A stretch of 36,209 nucleotides of DNA from the NCBI GenBank assembly GCA_046729255.1, contig JBKPGF010000002.1, positions 1 through 36,209 of the forward strand, read 5' to 3'. Of the stretch, positions 14,657-23,160 are shown in pieces. The notes beneath the pieces are model-generated. The model searched no databases. It was given only the letters and a program-made list of their open reading frames with translations, and was not told the origin of the DNA. The position numbers and the translations under genes were made by a program. Source of the stretch: PALSA-612 sp046729255. GTDB lineage: Bacteria > Actinomycetota > Thermoleophilia > Gaiellales > Gaiellaceae. Position 1 is the first letter of the stretch, and each line of letters starts with the position of its first letter.

Positions 14657-15639
14657 GTCGAGCCTCCGAGCTCGGTCGCGAACTCGCGCCGGTCGTACGG
14701 TTCCGGGAAGGGCGCGTCGAGAGCGGCCTGCTCGATGCCGTCGAGCGCTCGCTCGACCTCGTCCCTGATGGCGGCGACGTCGGCTTCCGCGAGGCCGTAC
14801 TCGTCGCGGAGCCTCTCGGCCGCGACGACGAGCGGATCGCGCTGCATCCACCGGTCGAGCTCGCCCTCGGGGCGGTACTTGCCGGGATCGCTGCGCGAGT
14901 GGCCGACGAAGCGGTACGTCGCGGCCTCCACAAATTGCGGCCCAGCGCCACCGCGAGCCCGGTCGACGACGTCTGCCGCGACGCTGCGCACGGCCCACAT
15001 GTCCATGCCGTCGACGTTCGACGTGGGGATCTCGAACGCGGCCGGCCTGGGCAAGATGCCCCCGGGCGTCACCGCCTCCGTCGGCGTGTACTCGCCGTAC
15101 CGGTTGTTCTCGCAGACGAACACGACGGGCAGGGAGAAGACCTTCGCGAAGTTGAGGCACTCGAAGAAGTAGCCGTGGTTCGCGGTGCCGTCGCCGAAGT
15201 ACGCGACCGCCACCTTGCCCGTGTCCCGGAGCGCGAGTGCCGCTCCGGTGGCCGTCCCCATGCTGCCGCCCACGATGCCGTAGCAGCCCATCACCCCGTG
15301 CTCGGGATCGACGACGTTCATCGAGCCCGCCAGCCCGCCGTTGACGCCCGTCGCACGCCCGAGCAGCTCCGCGAGCAGCTCCGTCGGATCGGTGCCCATC
15401 GCCAGGAGGTGCCCGTGCCCGCGGTAGGTGCACGCCACGCGGTCGCCCTCCTCGAGGACGCTCGCGAACCCGACGGCCACCGCTTCCTGCCCCGAGTAGA
15501 GATGCGTCGTCCCGTATACCTCGCCGCGGAGGAAGAGGCTCTGGACGCGGTCCTCGAAGCCGCGGATGAGCAGCATGCGGCGATAGAGGTCGGACGCCAG
15601 GCCGGCGTCGACTGCAGCGGTCGCGGCCTCGGTCGCCAT
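14653..15639 (-). CDS. 2-oxoacid dehydrogenase E1 component, alpha subunit
   Basis: A 328-residue alpha subunit with RGFEDRVQSLFLRGEVYGTTHLY typed spacing, the YRGHGHLLAMG segment, and the thiamine diphosphate motif GDGTANHGYFFECLNFA (149-165), followed by FVCENNRYGEYTP. The C-terminal YRFVGHSRSDPGKYR carries the conserved phosphorylation-loop His and Arg. The length and the GHS loop are typical of AcoA/PdhA single-alpha enzymes. It pairs with the beta subunit two genes away. It is the first gene of the operon. No Shine-Dalgarno is evident before the ATG. Confidence 0.9.
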   Translation of the reverse strand: MATEAATAAVDAGLASDLYRRMLLIRGFEDRVQSLFLRGEVYGTTHLYSGQEAVAVGFASVLEEGDRVACTYRGHGHLLAMGTDPTELLAELLGRATGVNGGLAGSMNVVDPEHGVMGCYGIVGGSMGTATGAALALRDTGKVAVAYFGDGTANHGYFFECLNFAKVFSLPVVFVCENNRYGEYTPTEAVTPGGILPRPAAFEIPTSNVDGMDMWAVRSVAADVVDRARGGAGPQFVEAATYRFVGHSRSDPGKYRPEGELDRWMQRDPLVVAAERLRDEYGLAEADVAAIRDEVERALDGIEQAALDAPFPEPYDRREFATELGGST

Positions 15640-15720
15640 CGCGCTAGATGATTGATCGGAAAGTGTTGTGCCGCCGGGGGTGCAGCCTGACCGAGCATGA
15701 GGCCGCGGTCGTCCGCCGCG

Positions 15721-15737
15721 CGTACCCGCAGGGTACG
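15721..15737. promoter_or_regulatory. perfect 7+3+7 palindrome upstream of the E1-E2 operon
   Basis: CGTACCC-GCA-GGGTACG is a perfect inverted repeat in the 186-base gap (15640-15825) between the M24 gene and E1 alpha. A second inverted pair, ATTGATCGG (15651-15659) and CCGATCAAT (15801-15809), brackets it. There is no T-tract, so an operator is more likely than a terminator. The rest of this gap shows no gene. Confidence 0.4.
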
Positions 15738-15825
15738 GGCAAGGGCGAGCGTGGACTCAGGCGATGCGTCAGATGCGCCATCCGGCGGTGCCACGGCTTG
15801 CCGATCAATTTTCGATCACTCATCT

Positions 15826-17121
15826 CTAAGAAACTTCGAGCGGGTCCTTCACGACGCGGCCGTCGACGAGGTCCGCGCCCCGCACGTACGTCTTCCCGGT
15901 CACGAGCAGCTCGGCGGCGGGGAACCGCGTGATCACGTCGCAGCCGTCGGGCGTGACGACGACCTCCTCCTCGATGCGGGCAGCCGACCGGCCGTCGCTC
16001 GCCGGGCAGTACGTCTCGAGCGCGAACACCATCCCGGGCTGGATCTCAGCCGGCGCATCCAACGAGTGCAGCCGCGAGATCATCGGAAACTCGTACAGGC
16101 CCACGCCAAGCCCATGGCCGAACTGCAGCCCGAACGCCGCTCGCTCGTCCTGCATGCCGATCTCCTCGGCCGTCGGCCACGCCTCCGCGATCTCGTCCGT
16201 CGTCGCTCCGGGCCTCACGAGCTCGATCGCAGCGTCGAGCCACTCGCGGCAGCGTTTGTACGCGTCGATCTGGGACGGCGTCGCGTAGCCGACGTTGAAC
16301 GTGCGGTAGTAGCACGTCCGGTAGCCCATGAAGGAGTGGATGATGTCGAAGAACGCCTGGTCCCCCGGCCGGATCAAGCGGTCGGAGAAAGTATGGGGAT
16401 GCGGGTTACAGCGGTCTCCGGAGATGGCGTTGATGGCCTCGACGTGCTCGGAGCCCAGCTCGAACAGCAGTCGCATCGCCGCGGCCACGACCTCGCTCTC
16501 CTTCACGCCCGGGCGCAGCATGCGGTAGATCTCCTCGTAGACCGCGTCGACGATGCCGGCGGCATGATCGAGCAGGGCCAGCTCGTCCTCGGTCTTGATC
16601 TTCCGCGCCTCGAGCATCACCGGCTGAGAATCGACGAGGTGGAGCCCGGCGCGCTGAAGGGCGAGCAGCGTGGTCATGTCGGGAACGTCCACGCCGACGG
16701 GCTCGCCGGCGAGGCCTCGCTCGCTCAGCTCGTGTTGCACCATCGACGCGAGAGCGTCGGGCACGCCCGTCTCGTCGGGCATTGCCCCGCGCATCGGGGA
16801 GACCCACGCTTGCCAGCTCGACTCGGGCAGCCATGGGCAGTAGAGCTTGTGGTGCCGCGCGGCGGAGCCGAAGTCCCAGAGCACCGGGTCGTCCTCGCGG
16901 AACACGAGCGCGAAGCGGATGTTCTTGTCGCGCTCCCACGTGCCGATCGCGGTACTCGTCACGTAGCGGAGGTTGTTCGGGTCGAACAGGAGCAGCGCCC
17001 CGAGGTCGGAGGCCGCCAGCTCCGCCTTCGTCTTCTCCAGGCGGACAGCGCGTAGACGTGCGAAGTCGACCCGCTGCTCCCAGTCGACTGCCATTGTCGC
17101 GCCGCGTGAAGCGATGGTCAT
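15826..17121 (-). CDS. M24 peptidase-fold protein with altered metal site (DddP/creatinase-like)
   Basis: A 431-residue two-domain pita-bread protein: a creatinase-type N-terminal domain (ALLLFDPNNLRYVTS) and a C-terminal M24 catalytic domain. Metal ligands align as Asp259 (FFDIIHSF), His336 (GHGLGVGLYE), Glu369 (ALETY) and Glu384 (ARIEEEVVVT). The second Asp of GYxSDxTRT, 11 residues after the first, is Cys270 (GYRTCYYRTF). The N-terminal pattern resembles the DMSP-lyase DddP branch as much as Xaa-Pro dipeptidases. AGGAGG lies 5 bases before the ATG at 17121, fixing the start. It is divergent from the importer operon with its own promoter. The function is probably hydrolysis or lysis of a small polar substrate; peptidase action is doubtful. 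Confidence 0.83.
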   Translation of the reverse strand: MTIASRGATMAVDWEQRVDFARLRAVRLEKTKAELAASDLGALLLFDPNNLRYVTSTAIGTWERDKNIRFALVFREDDPVLWDFGSAARHHKLYCPWLPESSWQAWVSPMRGAMPDETGVPDALASMVQHELSERGLAGEPVGVDVPDMTTLLALQRAGLHLVDSQPVMLEARKIKTEDELALLDHAAGIVDAVYEEIYRMLRPGVKESEVVAAAMRLLFELGSEHVEAINAISGDRCNPHPHTFSDRLIRPGDQAFFDIIHSFMGYRTCYYRTFNVGYATPSQIDAYKRCREWLDAAIELVRPGATTDEIAEAWPTAEEIGMQDERAAFGLQFGHGLGVGLYEFPMISRLHSLDAPAEIQPGMVFALETYCPASDGRSAARIEEEVVVTPDGCDVITRFPAAELLVTGKTYVRGADLVDGRVVKDPLEVS

Positions 17122-17151
17122 GATCGCCTCCTAGTACTCGCCTGTTCAGCG

Positions 17152-17180
17152 ATTCTGCACACGCCTCTGTCGGGCGTCAA
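17152..17180 (-). promoter_or_regulatory. sigma-70-type promoter for the M24 gene
   Basis: On the minus strand TTGACG (17180-17175) and CAGAAT (17157-17152) are separated by exactly 17 bases. The predicted start is near 17145, giving a short leader with the AGGAGG site. Fits a housekeeping promoter. Confidence 0.55.
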
Positions 17181-17208
17181 CCCACCCGATTGTGGCAAAA
17201 CACCCTGC

Positions 17209-17237
17209 TTGACTCACCGCTGGCAACACACTAGCGT
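17209..17237 (+). promoter_or_regulatory. sigma-70-type promoter for the RbsBAC-like importer operon
   Basis: TTGACT (17209-17214) and TAGCGT (17232-17237) are separated by 17 bases. The start would be near 17244, leaving a leader of roughly 135 bases before the ATG at 17381. The leader contains a short CAGCGA/TCGCTG inverted repeat (about 17252-17280) of unknown meaning. Confidence 0.55.
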
Positions 17238-17380
17238 TGAGAGGCAATGGACAGCGAGCGCCAGACGTTCGATGTCGCTGGACACCGTTACGGTGCTCGC
17301 TCGAAGTCTCGACCAAGCCGCGGAGACGGCCCGTCGGCCGCGGAACCTCGCGTGTCTTCGCCCACGAAGGAGGGTGCCGA

Positions 17381-18382
17381 ATGTCGAACGCACTAGTCCG
17401 TCGCCGCACGACGATCCTGGCGGTCGTCGCGGCGAGCGCCGTCGCCGCAGCAGCCGTCGCGACGGGAGCGAGTGGCAGCGCTCAGCGTCCGAAGGTCGCG
17501 TTCATGTCGTTCGCCGTCGCGAACAGCTACGACGCGCCGATGCTCAAGGCCGCGAAGAACGTCGCGAGGAAGAGCCGCGCGACCGTCACGGTCTTCGACG
17601 CTGCGAACGACCCGAAGAAGCAGTTCTCGCAGCTCCAGACGGTGATCTCGTCGAAGCAGTACGACGCGATCCTCGTCCAGCCCATCTTCGGCCCGCAGCT
17701 GATCCCGCTCGTCAAGCAGGCGATCAAGGCCGGCATCAAGGTCGTCAACGTCGACCAGATCCTCGGCACGAACCCTGGGACCGCGCGACCTCCTGTCGCC
17801 GGCATGTCTGGCAACGTCGTATTCATCCAGACCCAGATCGGCCGCAAGCAGGGCGCGCTCGTCCTCGCGGCCTGCAAGGCGAACAAGCTCAACCCCTGCA
17901 ACGTCGGCTACCTCTACTCCGTGAAGGTGTCCTCCCTCGACACGGCCATCCGGAACGGCTTCAACAGCGTCATCAAGGCGAACCCGAACATCAAGGTCGT
18001 CGCCGAGGGCGAGACGTTCTACCAGCACGCGGTCGCGCTGAAGGCGGCGCAGACGATGCTTCAGGCACGGTCCGACATCAACCTCATCGTGGGGGCGGAT
18101 CAGGGTGCGACCGGCGCCGAGCTGGCCGCAGGCAACAACAAGGTCGTGCTCGTCGGCTACGGCGGAGGCCAGGTCGGCCTGAACGCCATCAAGGCCGGCC
18201 GCTGGTACGGCACCGTCATGCAGCGCCCTGCCACCGAGGGAAGACTCGGCATGCAGTGCGCCGTCGCCGCAGTGAAGACGAAGCGGCGCTGTGGCGGCAT
18301 CGACGTCCTGAAGAGCCTTCCTCAGGGCGGGGTCGTGACGAAGGCCAACGTCTCGAAGTTCAATGCGGAGTGGCCGGGATAG
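17381..18382 (+). CDS. sugar-type ABC transporter substrate-binding protein (RbsB family)
   Basis: A 333-residue periplasmic-binding-protein-type-1 protein. It has an N-terminal signal peptide (Arg-rich start, then a long Ala/Val stretch VVAASAVAAAAVATG, about 12-32), then PKVAFMSFAVANSYDAPML, the hinge region AILVQPIFGPQLIPLVKQA, GIKVVNVDQI, and INLIVGADQGATGAELA. These mark the ribose/galactose/autoinducer-2 binding family. There is no lipobox Cys. AAGGAGGG (17367-17374) fixes the ATG at 17381; the frame extends upstream to 17237 without homology. The ATPase follows 30 bases later. The ligand is unknown; catabolic neighbours suggest it need not be a sugar. Confidence 0.9.
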   Translation: MSNALVRRRTTILAVVAASAVAAAAVATGASGSAQRPKVAFMSFAVANSYDAPMLKAAKNVARKSRATVTVFDAANDPKKQFSQLQTVISSKQYDAILVQPIFGPQLIPLVKQAIKAGIKVVNVDQILGTNPGTARPPVAGMSGNVVFIQTQIGRKQGALVLAACKANKLNPCNVGYLYSVKVSSLDTAIRNGFNSVIKANPNIKVVAEGETFYQHAVALKAAQTMLQARSDINLIVGADQGATGAELAAGNNKVVLVGYGGGQVGLNAIKAGRWYGTVMQRPATEGRLGMQCAVAAVKTKRRCGGIDVLKSLPQGGVVTKANVSKFNAEWPG

Positions 18383-18412
18383 GTCGCGGCACATGCCCCT
18401 GATCGGAACGGC

Positions 18413-19915
18413 GTGGCCCAGCTCGAGCTCCAGCGCGTCTCGAAGCACTTCGGAGGCGTGTGTGCGCTCGACGACGTGTCGCTCGCGGTCGAGTCGGGCA
18501 CCGTCCACGCGATCGTGGGCGAGAACGGCGCCGGCAAGTCGACGCTCGGCCGGATAGTCGCCGGAGTTCACTCTGCGGACGGAGGCCGGATGCTCCTCGA
18601 CGGGGCTCCGGCCTCCTTTCGCTCACCACGGGAGGCGCTCGACCGCGGCGTGGCGGCGATCGCCCAGGAGCCTTCGCTCGTCCCGCAGCTGACGGTCGCC
18701 GAGAACGTCTGCCTCGGTGCCGAGCCACGACGCGTCGGCTTCATCCGCCGCCGGGCGTTGAGGAGAAGGTACGCCGAGCTTGCCGGCCAGGCGGGCTTCG
18801 ACCTGACGGGCCATGCTCGCGCCGGCACGTTGCGCACGGCCGAGCAGCAGAAAGCGGAGATCCTGCGCGCCCTGTCCCGCGACGCTCGCATCATCGTCAT
18901 GGACGAGCCGTCCGCCGCGCTCAGCGCTCCCGAGACGGCGCAGCTCCACGACATCGTTCGCTCGCTCGTCGGCCGAGGGCGGACGATCGTCCTCATCTCG
19001 CACTTCCTGCGAGAGGTGCTCGAGCTCGCCGACGTCGTCACCGTCCTCCGCGACGGCAAGGTCATCCGGACGTCTCAGACCTCGGAGGAGACCGAGGACA
19101 CGCTTGTCGAGGCGATGCTCGGCCGACCGCTGACGATGACGTTCCCGCCCAAGCGGTCCGTACAAGCGGATGCACCCGTCGTGCTCGCCGTCGAGAACCT
19201 CGAGGCGGCCGGAGTCGGCGGCGCCTCGTTCGAGGTCCGCGCGGGTGAGATCGTGGGCATCGCCGGGCTCGTGGGTGCCGGCCGGACCGAGTTGGCACGG
19301 GCGATCTTCGGCGCCAACCGGATCCAGGAGGGGGGCGCACGGATCGCAAACGTGAGGCTCGGGAGAAGCCCGCGTCGGAGCGTCGATGCCGGCGTCGCGA
19401 TGATCCCCGAGTCGCGAAAAGACCAGGGGCTGATCTTCGGTCGTTCGGTCGTGGAGAACACCACGCTGACGCACCTGGACGACTTCAGCACGCTCGGCGT
19501 GGTCCAGCGCAGGGCAGAGCGCAGCGCCGCCAGGGGAATGCTCGATCGCTGCGACGTGCGGGCGCCGAGCTTTTCCGCACCCGTGATCACACTGTCCGGC
19601 GGGAATCAGCAGAAGGTCCTGTTCGCTCGGACGCTGCTCGGCGAGCCACGGGTACTACTCGCAGACGAGCCCACCCGCGGCGTCGACGTCGGCGCGAAGC
19701 TCGCGATCTACGAGCTGCTCGTCTCGCTCGCCGATGAAGGGATGGCGGTCGTTCTCATCTCGTCCGAGCTCGAAGAGATTCTTGGCCTCGCCCATCGCGT
19801 GCTAGTCATGCGATCGGGACGGCTCGTCGCGGAGCTCGAAGGCGAGGCGATGACCGAGTCCGCGATTCTTGCGGCGGCGTTCGCCGACCCGTCGGCGGGA
19901 GGGATCGCAGTCTGA
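18413..19915 (+). CDS. sugar ABC transporter, double ATPase (RbsA/MglA family)
   Basis: A 500-residue cytoplasmic ATPase with two nucleotide-binding domains. Domain 1 has Walker A GENGAGKST (about 42-50), a degenerate signature (LRTAEQQKAEIL) and Walker B IIVMDEPSAAL. Domain 2 has the altered P-loop GLVGAGRTELARAIFGA usual for this family, the canonical signature LSGGNQQKVLFARTLL and Walker B VLLADEPTRGVDVG. This pattern of one weak and one strong site is normal for RbsA/MglA. Start GTG at 18413. It powers the permease that follows, whose start overlaps its stop. Confidence 0.92.
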   Translation: MAQLELQRVSKHFGGVCALDDVSLAVESGTVHAIVGENGAGKSTLGRIVAGVHSADGGRMLLDGAPASFRSPREALDRGVAAIAQEPSLVPQLTVAENVCLGAEPRRVGFIRRRALRRRYAELAGQAGFDLTGHARAGTLRTAEQQKAEILRALSRDARIIVMDEPSAALSAPETAQLHDIVRSLVGRGRTIVLISHFLREVLELADVVTVLRDGKVIRTSQTSEETEDTLVEAMLGRPLTMTFPPKRSVQADAPVVLAVENLEAAGVGGASFEVRAGEIVGIAGLVGAGRTELARAIFGANRIQEGGARIANVRLGRSPRRSVDAGVAMIPESRKDQGLIFGRSVVENTTLTHLDDFSTLGVVQRRAERSAARGMLDRCDVRAPSFSAPVITLSGGNQQKVLFARTLLGEPRVLLADEPTRGVDVGAKLAIYELLVSLADEGMAVVLISSELEEILGLAHRVLVMRSGRLVAELEGEAMTESAILAAAFADPSAGGIAV

Positions 19916-20919
19916 GCACAGAGGCCGGAACAGAGCAGAGCACGAGCCGCCTCACCGGCGTCAAGGAATGGACAGGCAGGCTCCTGACCGTCGACCGTCT
20001 TCGTGAGGCCGGGATCCTCATCCCGTTCGCAATCCTCTTCGTCGTCCTCACGCTTACGAGCGACGCGTTTGCGACGAGGGTGAACCTCCTGAACGTGCTC
20101 GATCAGCAGGCGGCCATCCTCATCATCGCCGCAGCCGGGACGCTCGTGCTCGTCTCTGGAGGCATCGACCTGTCGGTCGGGGCGACGTATTCGCTCGCGG
20201 GTGTCGTCGCGGCGCACTACGCACTCGAGACGAACGTCGTCGTCGCGATCCTGCTGGGCATCGGCGCGGGCGTCCTCGTGGGAGCGGTCAACGGATTCGT
20301 CGCCACGGTGCTCCGCATCAATCCATTGATCACGACCCTTGCCATGGCGTTCATCGTCGGGGGCTGCGCCGCCCTCATCAGCGGGGGCACGCTCATCGTG
20401 CTCTTCGACAAGCCGGCTTTCGGGAAGCTCGCACAGACGGTGTGGTTCGACGTCAAGACTTCGATCTGGATCATGGTCGTCGCCGTCGCCGTCATCGGGC
20501 TCCTGCTCGCGCGGACGACGGCGGGGCGCTACATGTACGCGGCGGGAGGCAACGCCGAGGCCGCCAGGCTCGCCGGTGTACGTGTCGATGCGGTCCGGAT
20601 CTTCGCCTTCGTGCTCAGCGGTGCGGCAGCCGGGCTCGCAGGAGTCATCGACACGTCGCGCGTCATGAGCGCACAGGCCGGAGCGGGTGACACAGCGCTT
20701 GCGTTCACCGTGCTCGCGGGCATCGTCGTTGGCGGCACGAGCATCCTCGGTGGCGAGGGCGCCGTCTGGCGGACGGTAGTGGGTGTCCTCTTCATCGCGC
20801 TCATCGGCAATGGCTATGTGCTCCACGGATTCGATCCCCTGTACGAGCAGATCACGATGGGCGCGATCCTGCTCGCGGCCGTCGGCCTCGATGTGTGGAT
20901 CAGGCAGCGCCGCGCATAA
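19912..20919 (+). CDS. ABC transporter permease (RbsC family), apparent CTG start
   Basis: A roughly 335-residue membrane permease with 8-10 hydrophobic helices and the family signature ILVSGGIDLSVG-type (LVLVSGGIDLSVGATYSLAG), VNGFVATVLRINPLITTLAM, GNAEAARLAGV and GGTSILGGEGAV. The first ATG/GTG/TTG in frame is GTG at 20080, which would delete the first conserved helix (AGILIPFAILFVVLTLTSD). The frame is open upstream to a CTG at 19912 that overlaps the ATPase stop as CTGA, with GGAGG at 19898-19902 nine bases ahead. I therefore take CTG as the start, giving normal family length. It completes an RbsB-RbsA-RbsC importer with a single permease. Confidence 0.8.
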   Translation: MSTEAGTEQSTSRLTGVKEWTGRLLTVDRLREAGILIPFAILFVVLTLTSDAFATRVNLLNVLDQQAAILIIAAAGTLVLVSGGIDLSVGATYSLAGVVAAHYALETNVVVAILLGIGAGVLVGAVNGFVATVLRINPLITTLAMAFIVGGCAALISGGTLIVLFDKPAFGKLAQTVWFDVKTSIWIMVVAVAVIGLLLARTTAGRYMYAAGGNAEAARLAGVRVDAVRIFAFVLSGAAAGLAGVIDTSRVMSAQAGAGDTALAFTVLAGIVVGGTSILGGEGAVWRTVVGVLFIALIGNGYVLHGFDPLYEQITMGAILLAAVGLDVWIRQRRA

Positions 20920-20926
20920 CGCGCCG

Positions 20927-22133
20927 TCAGTCGAGGACGCGCAGAAGCTCATGGGCCTGCACTGGGCGTGCGAAGTCCTTCATGAGAAGCTCGGAAGCCG
21001 GCCTTGTCTCAACCCGCCCTTCGAGCCCTGCGTACGCACGGGGACTGAGGAGAATCTGCCCTGGGGCAGCCTCGTCGCTCAGCCGGGCAGCGAGGTTCGT
21101 CACGCTCCCGAGGACGCCGTAGTCGTATCGGCCTTCGAAGCCGATTCTCCCGAGTGTCGCATGGCCGGCGGCGATTCCGGCCCCGAGCGCGAGCTCATGG
21201 CCATGTCTGCGCCAGCCGTCGGCGAGCTCACCCACACGCTTGCGGACGGCGCATGCGAGCCGTGCGGCGTGCAGTTCGTGATCGACCAGCGGCACCGGAT
21301 CGTTGAAGAAGACCATGAGGCCGTCGCCGGCAAAGTGCTCGAGCGTTCCACCGTGCGCGACGATGAGCTCGCCCACCGCGCCGTGGTAGGCCTGGATGAC
21401 GTCGATCAACTCCTCCGGCTCGGCCGTCTCGGCGAAGGCCGTGAAGCCGCGCAGGTCGAAATAGACGACCATGATGTAGGCGCGGTGACCGGCGAGCAGC
21501 TCGGCGCCCTCGTCCCTCGAGACGAGCGCCGCCACCTCCGGCGAGAGAAAACGCGCCAGCTCTGTCCTCTGCCGCTCGATGGTCTCGAAGAGGTTCGCGT
21601 TGCCGATCGCGATCGCGCACTGATCCGCGAAGGTGGCCATGAGGCGACCTCGCTGTCGACAAACGGCCTGACCTCCTCACGGGCGACGCCAATCACTCCA
21701 GCGAGCTCGTTCTCGACGAGAACCGGCAGCCCCAGCAGTGTCCGGTAGGCGCCGAGACCCACTGCGGGGAAGGAGTAGCCGGGCTCGACCCGCACGTCGG
21801 CGATGTGAACCGGCTCCCGGCTCAACGCGACTCTCCCGACCATCGTGCCGGGATCCGGGGCGGCGGGATGGTCACGTTCGTACTCGACCGCCGCGGCCGG
21901 CGCGGCAAAGCTCGCGCGCGGGCGAAACACCTCGCCGTCGGCCAGCCAGAGAAGGCACGAATCCGACCGGCAGAGCCGTGTAGCAGTCTCGACGATCTGA
22001 TCGAGAATCGGCTGGAGCCGCATGCCCGAGCCGGTGAGCACTCGCAGGATGCCGGCAACCGCCTCCTGGATTGCGGAGCTCGTCCAGCTCCCGGGTCAGC
22101 GACCCGCGCGTCGTTGGACAGGGCGTCTGTCAT
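20927..22133 (-). pseudogene. GAF domain-class III nucleotide cyclase, frame-disrupted
   Basis: Two overlapping frames make one gene. The 5' part (from about 22041 down) encodes a GAF sensor (LQPILDQIVETATRLCRSDS, VGRVALSREPVHIADV, LAGVIGVAREEVRPFVD). The 3' part (20927-21640) encodes the GAF end (TFADQCAIAIGNANLFETI), a linker helix and a class III adenylate/guanylate cyclase domain with metal Asp residues in YFDLRGFTAF and FAGDGLMVFF and the NLAARL catalytic segment. At 21641-21646 the frame slips as if one C were lost (GCCTCATG where GCCCTCATG would read VALMATFADQ). The N-terminus above 22041 is also in another frame from the only ATG (22133). It may be a pseudogene, a sequence error or a split gene; the ATG at 21640 could restart translation. 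Confidence 0.75.
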
Positions 22134-22156
22134 GGCACGGCCGCCACGGCGGGAGG

Positions 22157-23086
22157 CTAGAGGATCTCCACTACGTCGTCGTCGGCGAGCACGTGCGCCT
22201 TCCCGACTCGCTGGCCGTCGAACTTCGCCGAAGGCCCCCAGACGTGCGCGCCCTTGCGGGACGTGGCCAGCTCGTGGTGAACCGCCGCAGCGGCGTCGAC
22301 GACCGTCGCGTCGGGTCGGAGCGCAATCGGCTCGGCTTCGTCGTCTCCGGGGCGGCGGAGGAACACCCGGATCAGCCCGGTCAGCCGCCAGAGCTCCTCG
22401 CGGAGCAGGTCGAGGCTCTCGTCGTCGAGCACCGACACGCCCACGGCCGGCAGCCCGACTTCGGACGCGATTCGATCAACGACCTTCGTATCCGCCTCGT
22501 CGAGCTTCGTCACCGCGAGCATCGCGGGCAGCTCGATCTGCGCGTGCCGCAGCTCGCCGAGCACGGCGGTCAAGCCGTCGAGCGGCGCCGAGGCGTCCTG
22601 ACAGAGAACCATCGCATCGGCCCCACGGAGGACGCCCAGCAACGCGCGGCCGCCGCCGCGGCGCTCGTGTGCGCCATCGATCAGTCCCGGAATCTCCACG
22701 AGCTGAACGAGCACGCCGCGCAGGCGCATCAATGCCGGCACCGGCTTGAGCGTCGTGAACGGGTAGTCGCCGGTCTTGATCTGAATCGACGAGAGCGCCT
22801 GGAGCAGTGACGACTTGCCCGCGTTCGGCGGGCCGACGAGCGCGATCTGCGCCGCGCCTTCCCGGCGAACCGCGATCGAATCGCGGTGCACGATCTTCTT
22901 GCGGACGCGGCTCGTCTCGATCTCGTCGTGCACCCACTTGCGGATGTCCGCGTACGGGCCGTTTCGGTAGCCGGGCAGCTCCGTGAGGATCTGCCGGAGC
23001 TCCTTGATCCGCTCGCCGCCCTCTTTCCCGACGAGCCGCTTCTTGATGAGTTGCATCTGCGTGCGATGCGGCATCGGCATCGCCAT
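22157..23086 (-). CDS. DRG/Obg-family GTPase with TGS domain
   Basis: A 309-residue P-loop GTPase. The N-terminal helical part (HRTQMQLIKKRLVGKEGGERI) is followed by G1 GPPNAGKS (85-92), switch I GDYPFTTLKPVPAL (G2 Thr), G3 as EIPGLI with Glu instead of the usual Asp, and G4 TKLDE. The C-terminal 70 residues form a TGS domain ending in LADDDVVEIL. This layout is that of archaeal/eukaryotic DRG-like and bacterial Obg-like GTPases that act near the ribosome. I chose the ATG at 23086, with AGGGA four bases upstream; GTG at 23089 is an alternative. It is not obviously linked to the transporter operons around it. Confidence 0.88.
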   Translation of the reverse strand: MAMPMPHRTQMQLIKKRLVGKEGGERIKELRQILTELPGYRNGPYADIRKWVHDEIETSRVRKKIVHRDSIAVRREGAAQIALVGPPNAGKSSLLQALSSIQIKTGDYPFTTLKPVPALMRLRGVLVQLVEIPGLIDGAHERRGGGRALLGVLRGADAMVLCQDASAPLDGLTAVLGELRHAQIELPAMLAVTKLDEADTKVVDRIASEVGLPAVGVSVLDDESLDLLREELWRLTGLIRVFLRRPGDDEAEPIALRPDATVVDAAAAVHHELATSRKGAHVWGPSAKFDGQRVGKAHVLADDDVVEIL

Positions 23087-23160
23087 CACTTCCCTTCGGT
23101 CTTGCGGGAAGGTGCGCGCGCTAGGCAGCCGTCATCGCGGCCGCGTGGCGCGTCCCTGTC

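Noticed and set aside
15697..17055. Long plus-strand open frame (452 codons)
   Set aside because: It is the antisense of the M24 gene, is Arg/His-rich with no recognisable domain, and has no ribosome site; a GC-bias shadow.
19708..20952. Long minus-strand open frame (414 codons) opposite the ATPase and permease
   Set aside because: Asp/Glu/Arg-rich antisense shadow of well-supported membrane and ATPase genes.
21406..22041. C-terminal part of the GAF frame read as a real protein tail
   Set aside because: After the break the translation is Ser/Arg-rich with no similarity, while the other frame continues the GAF and cyclase domains.
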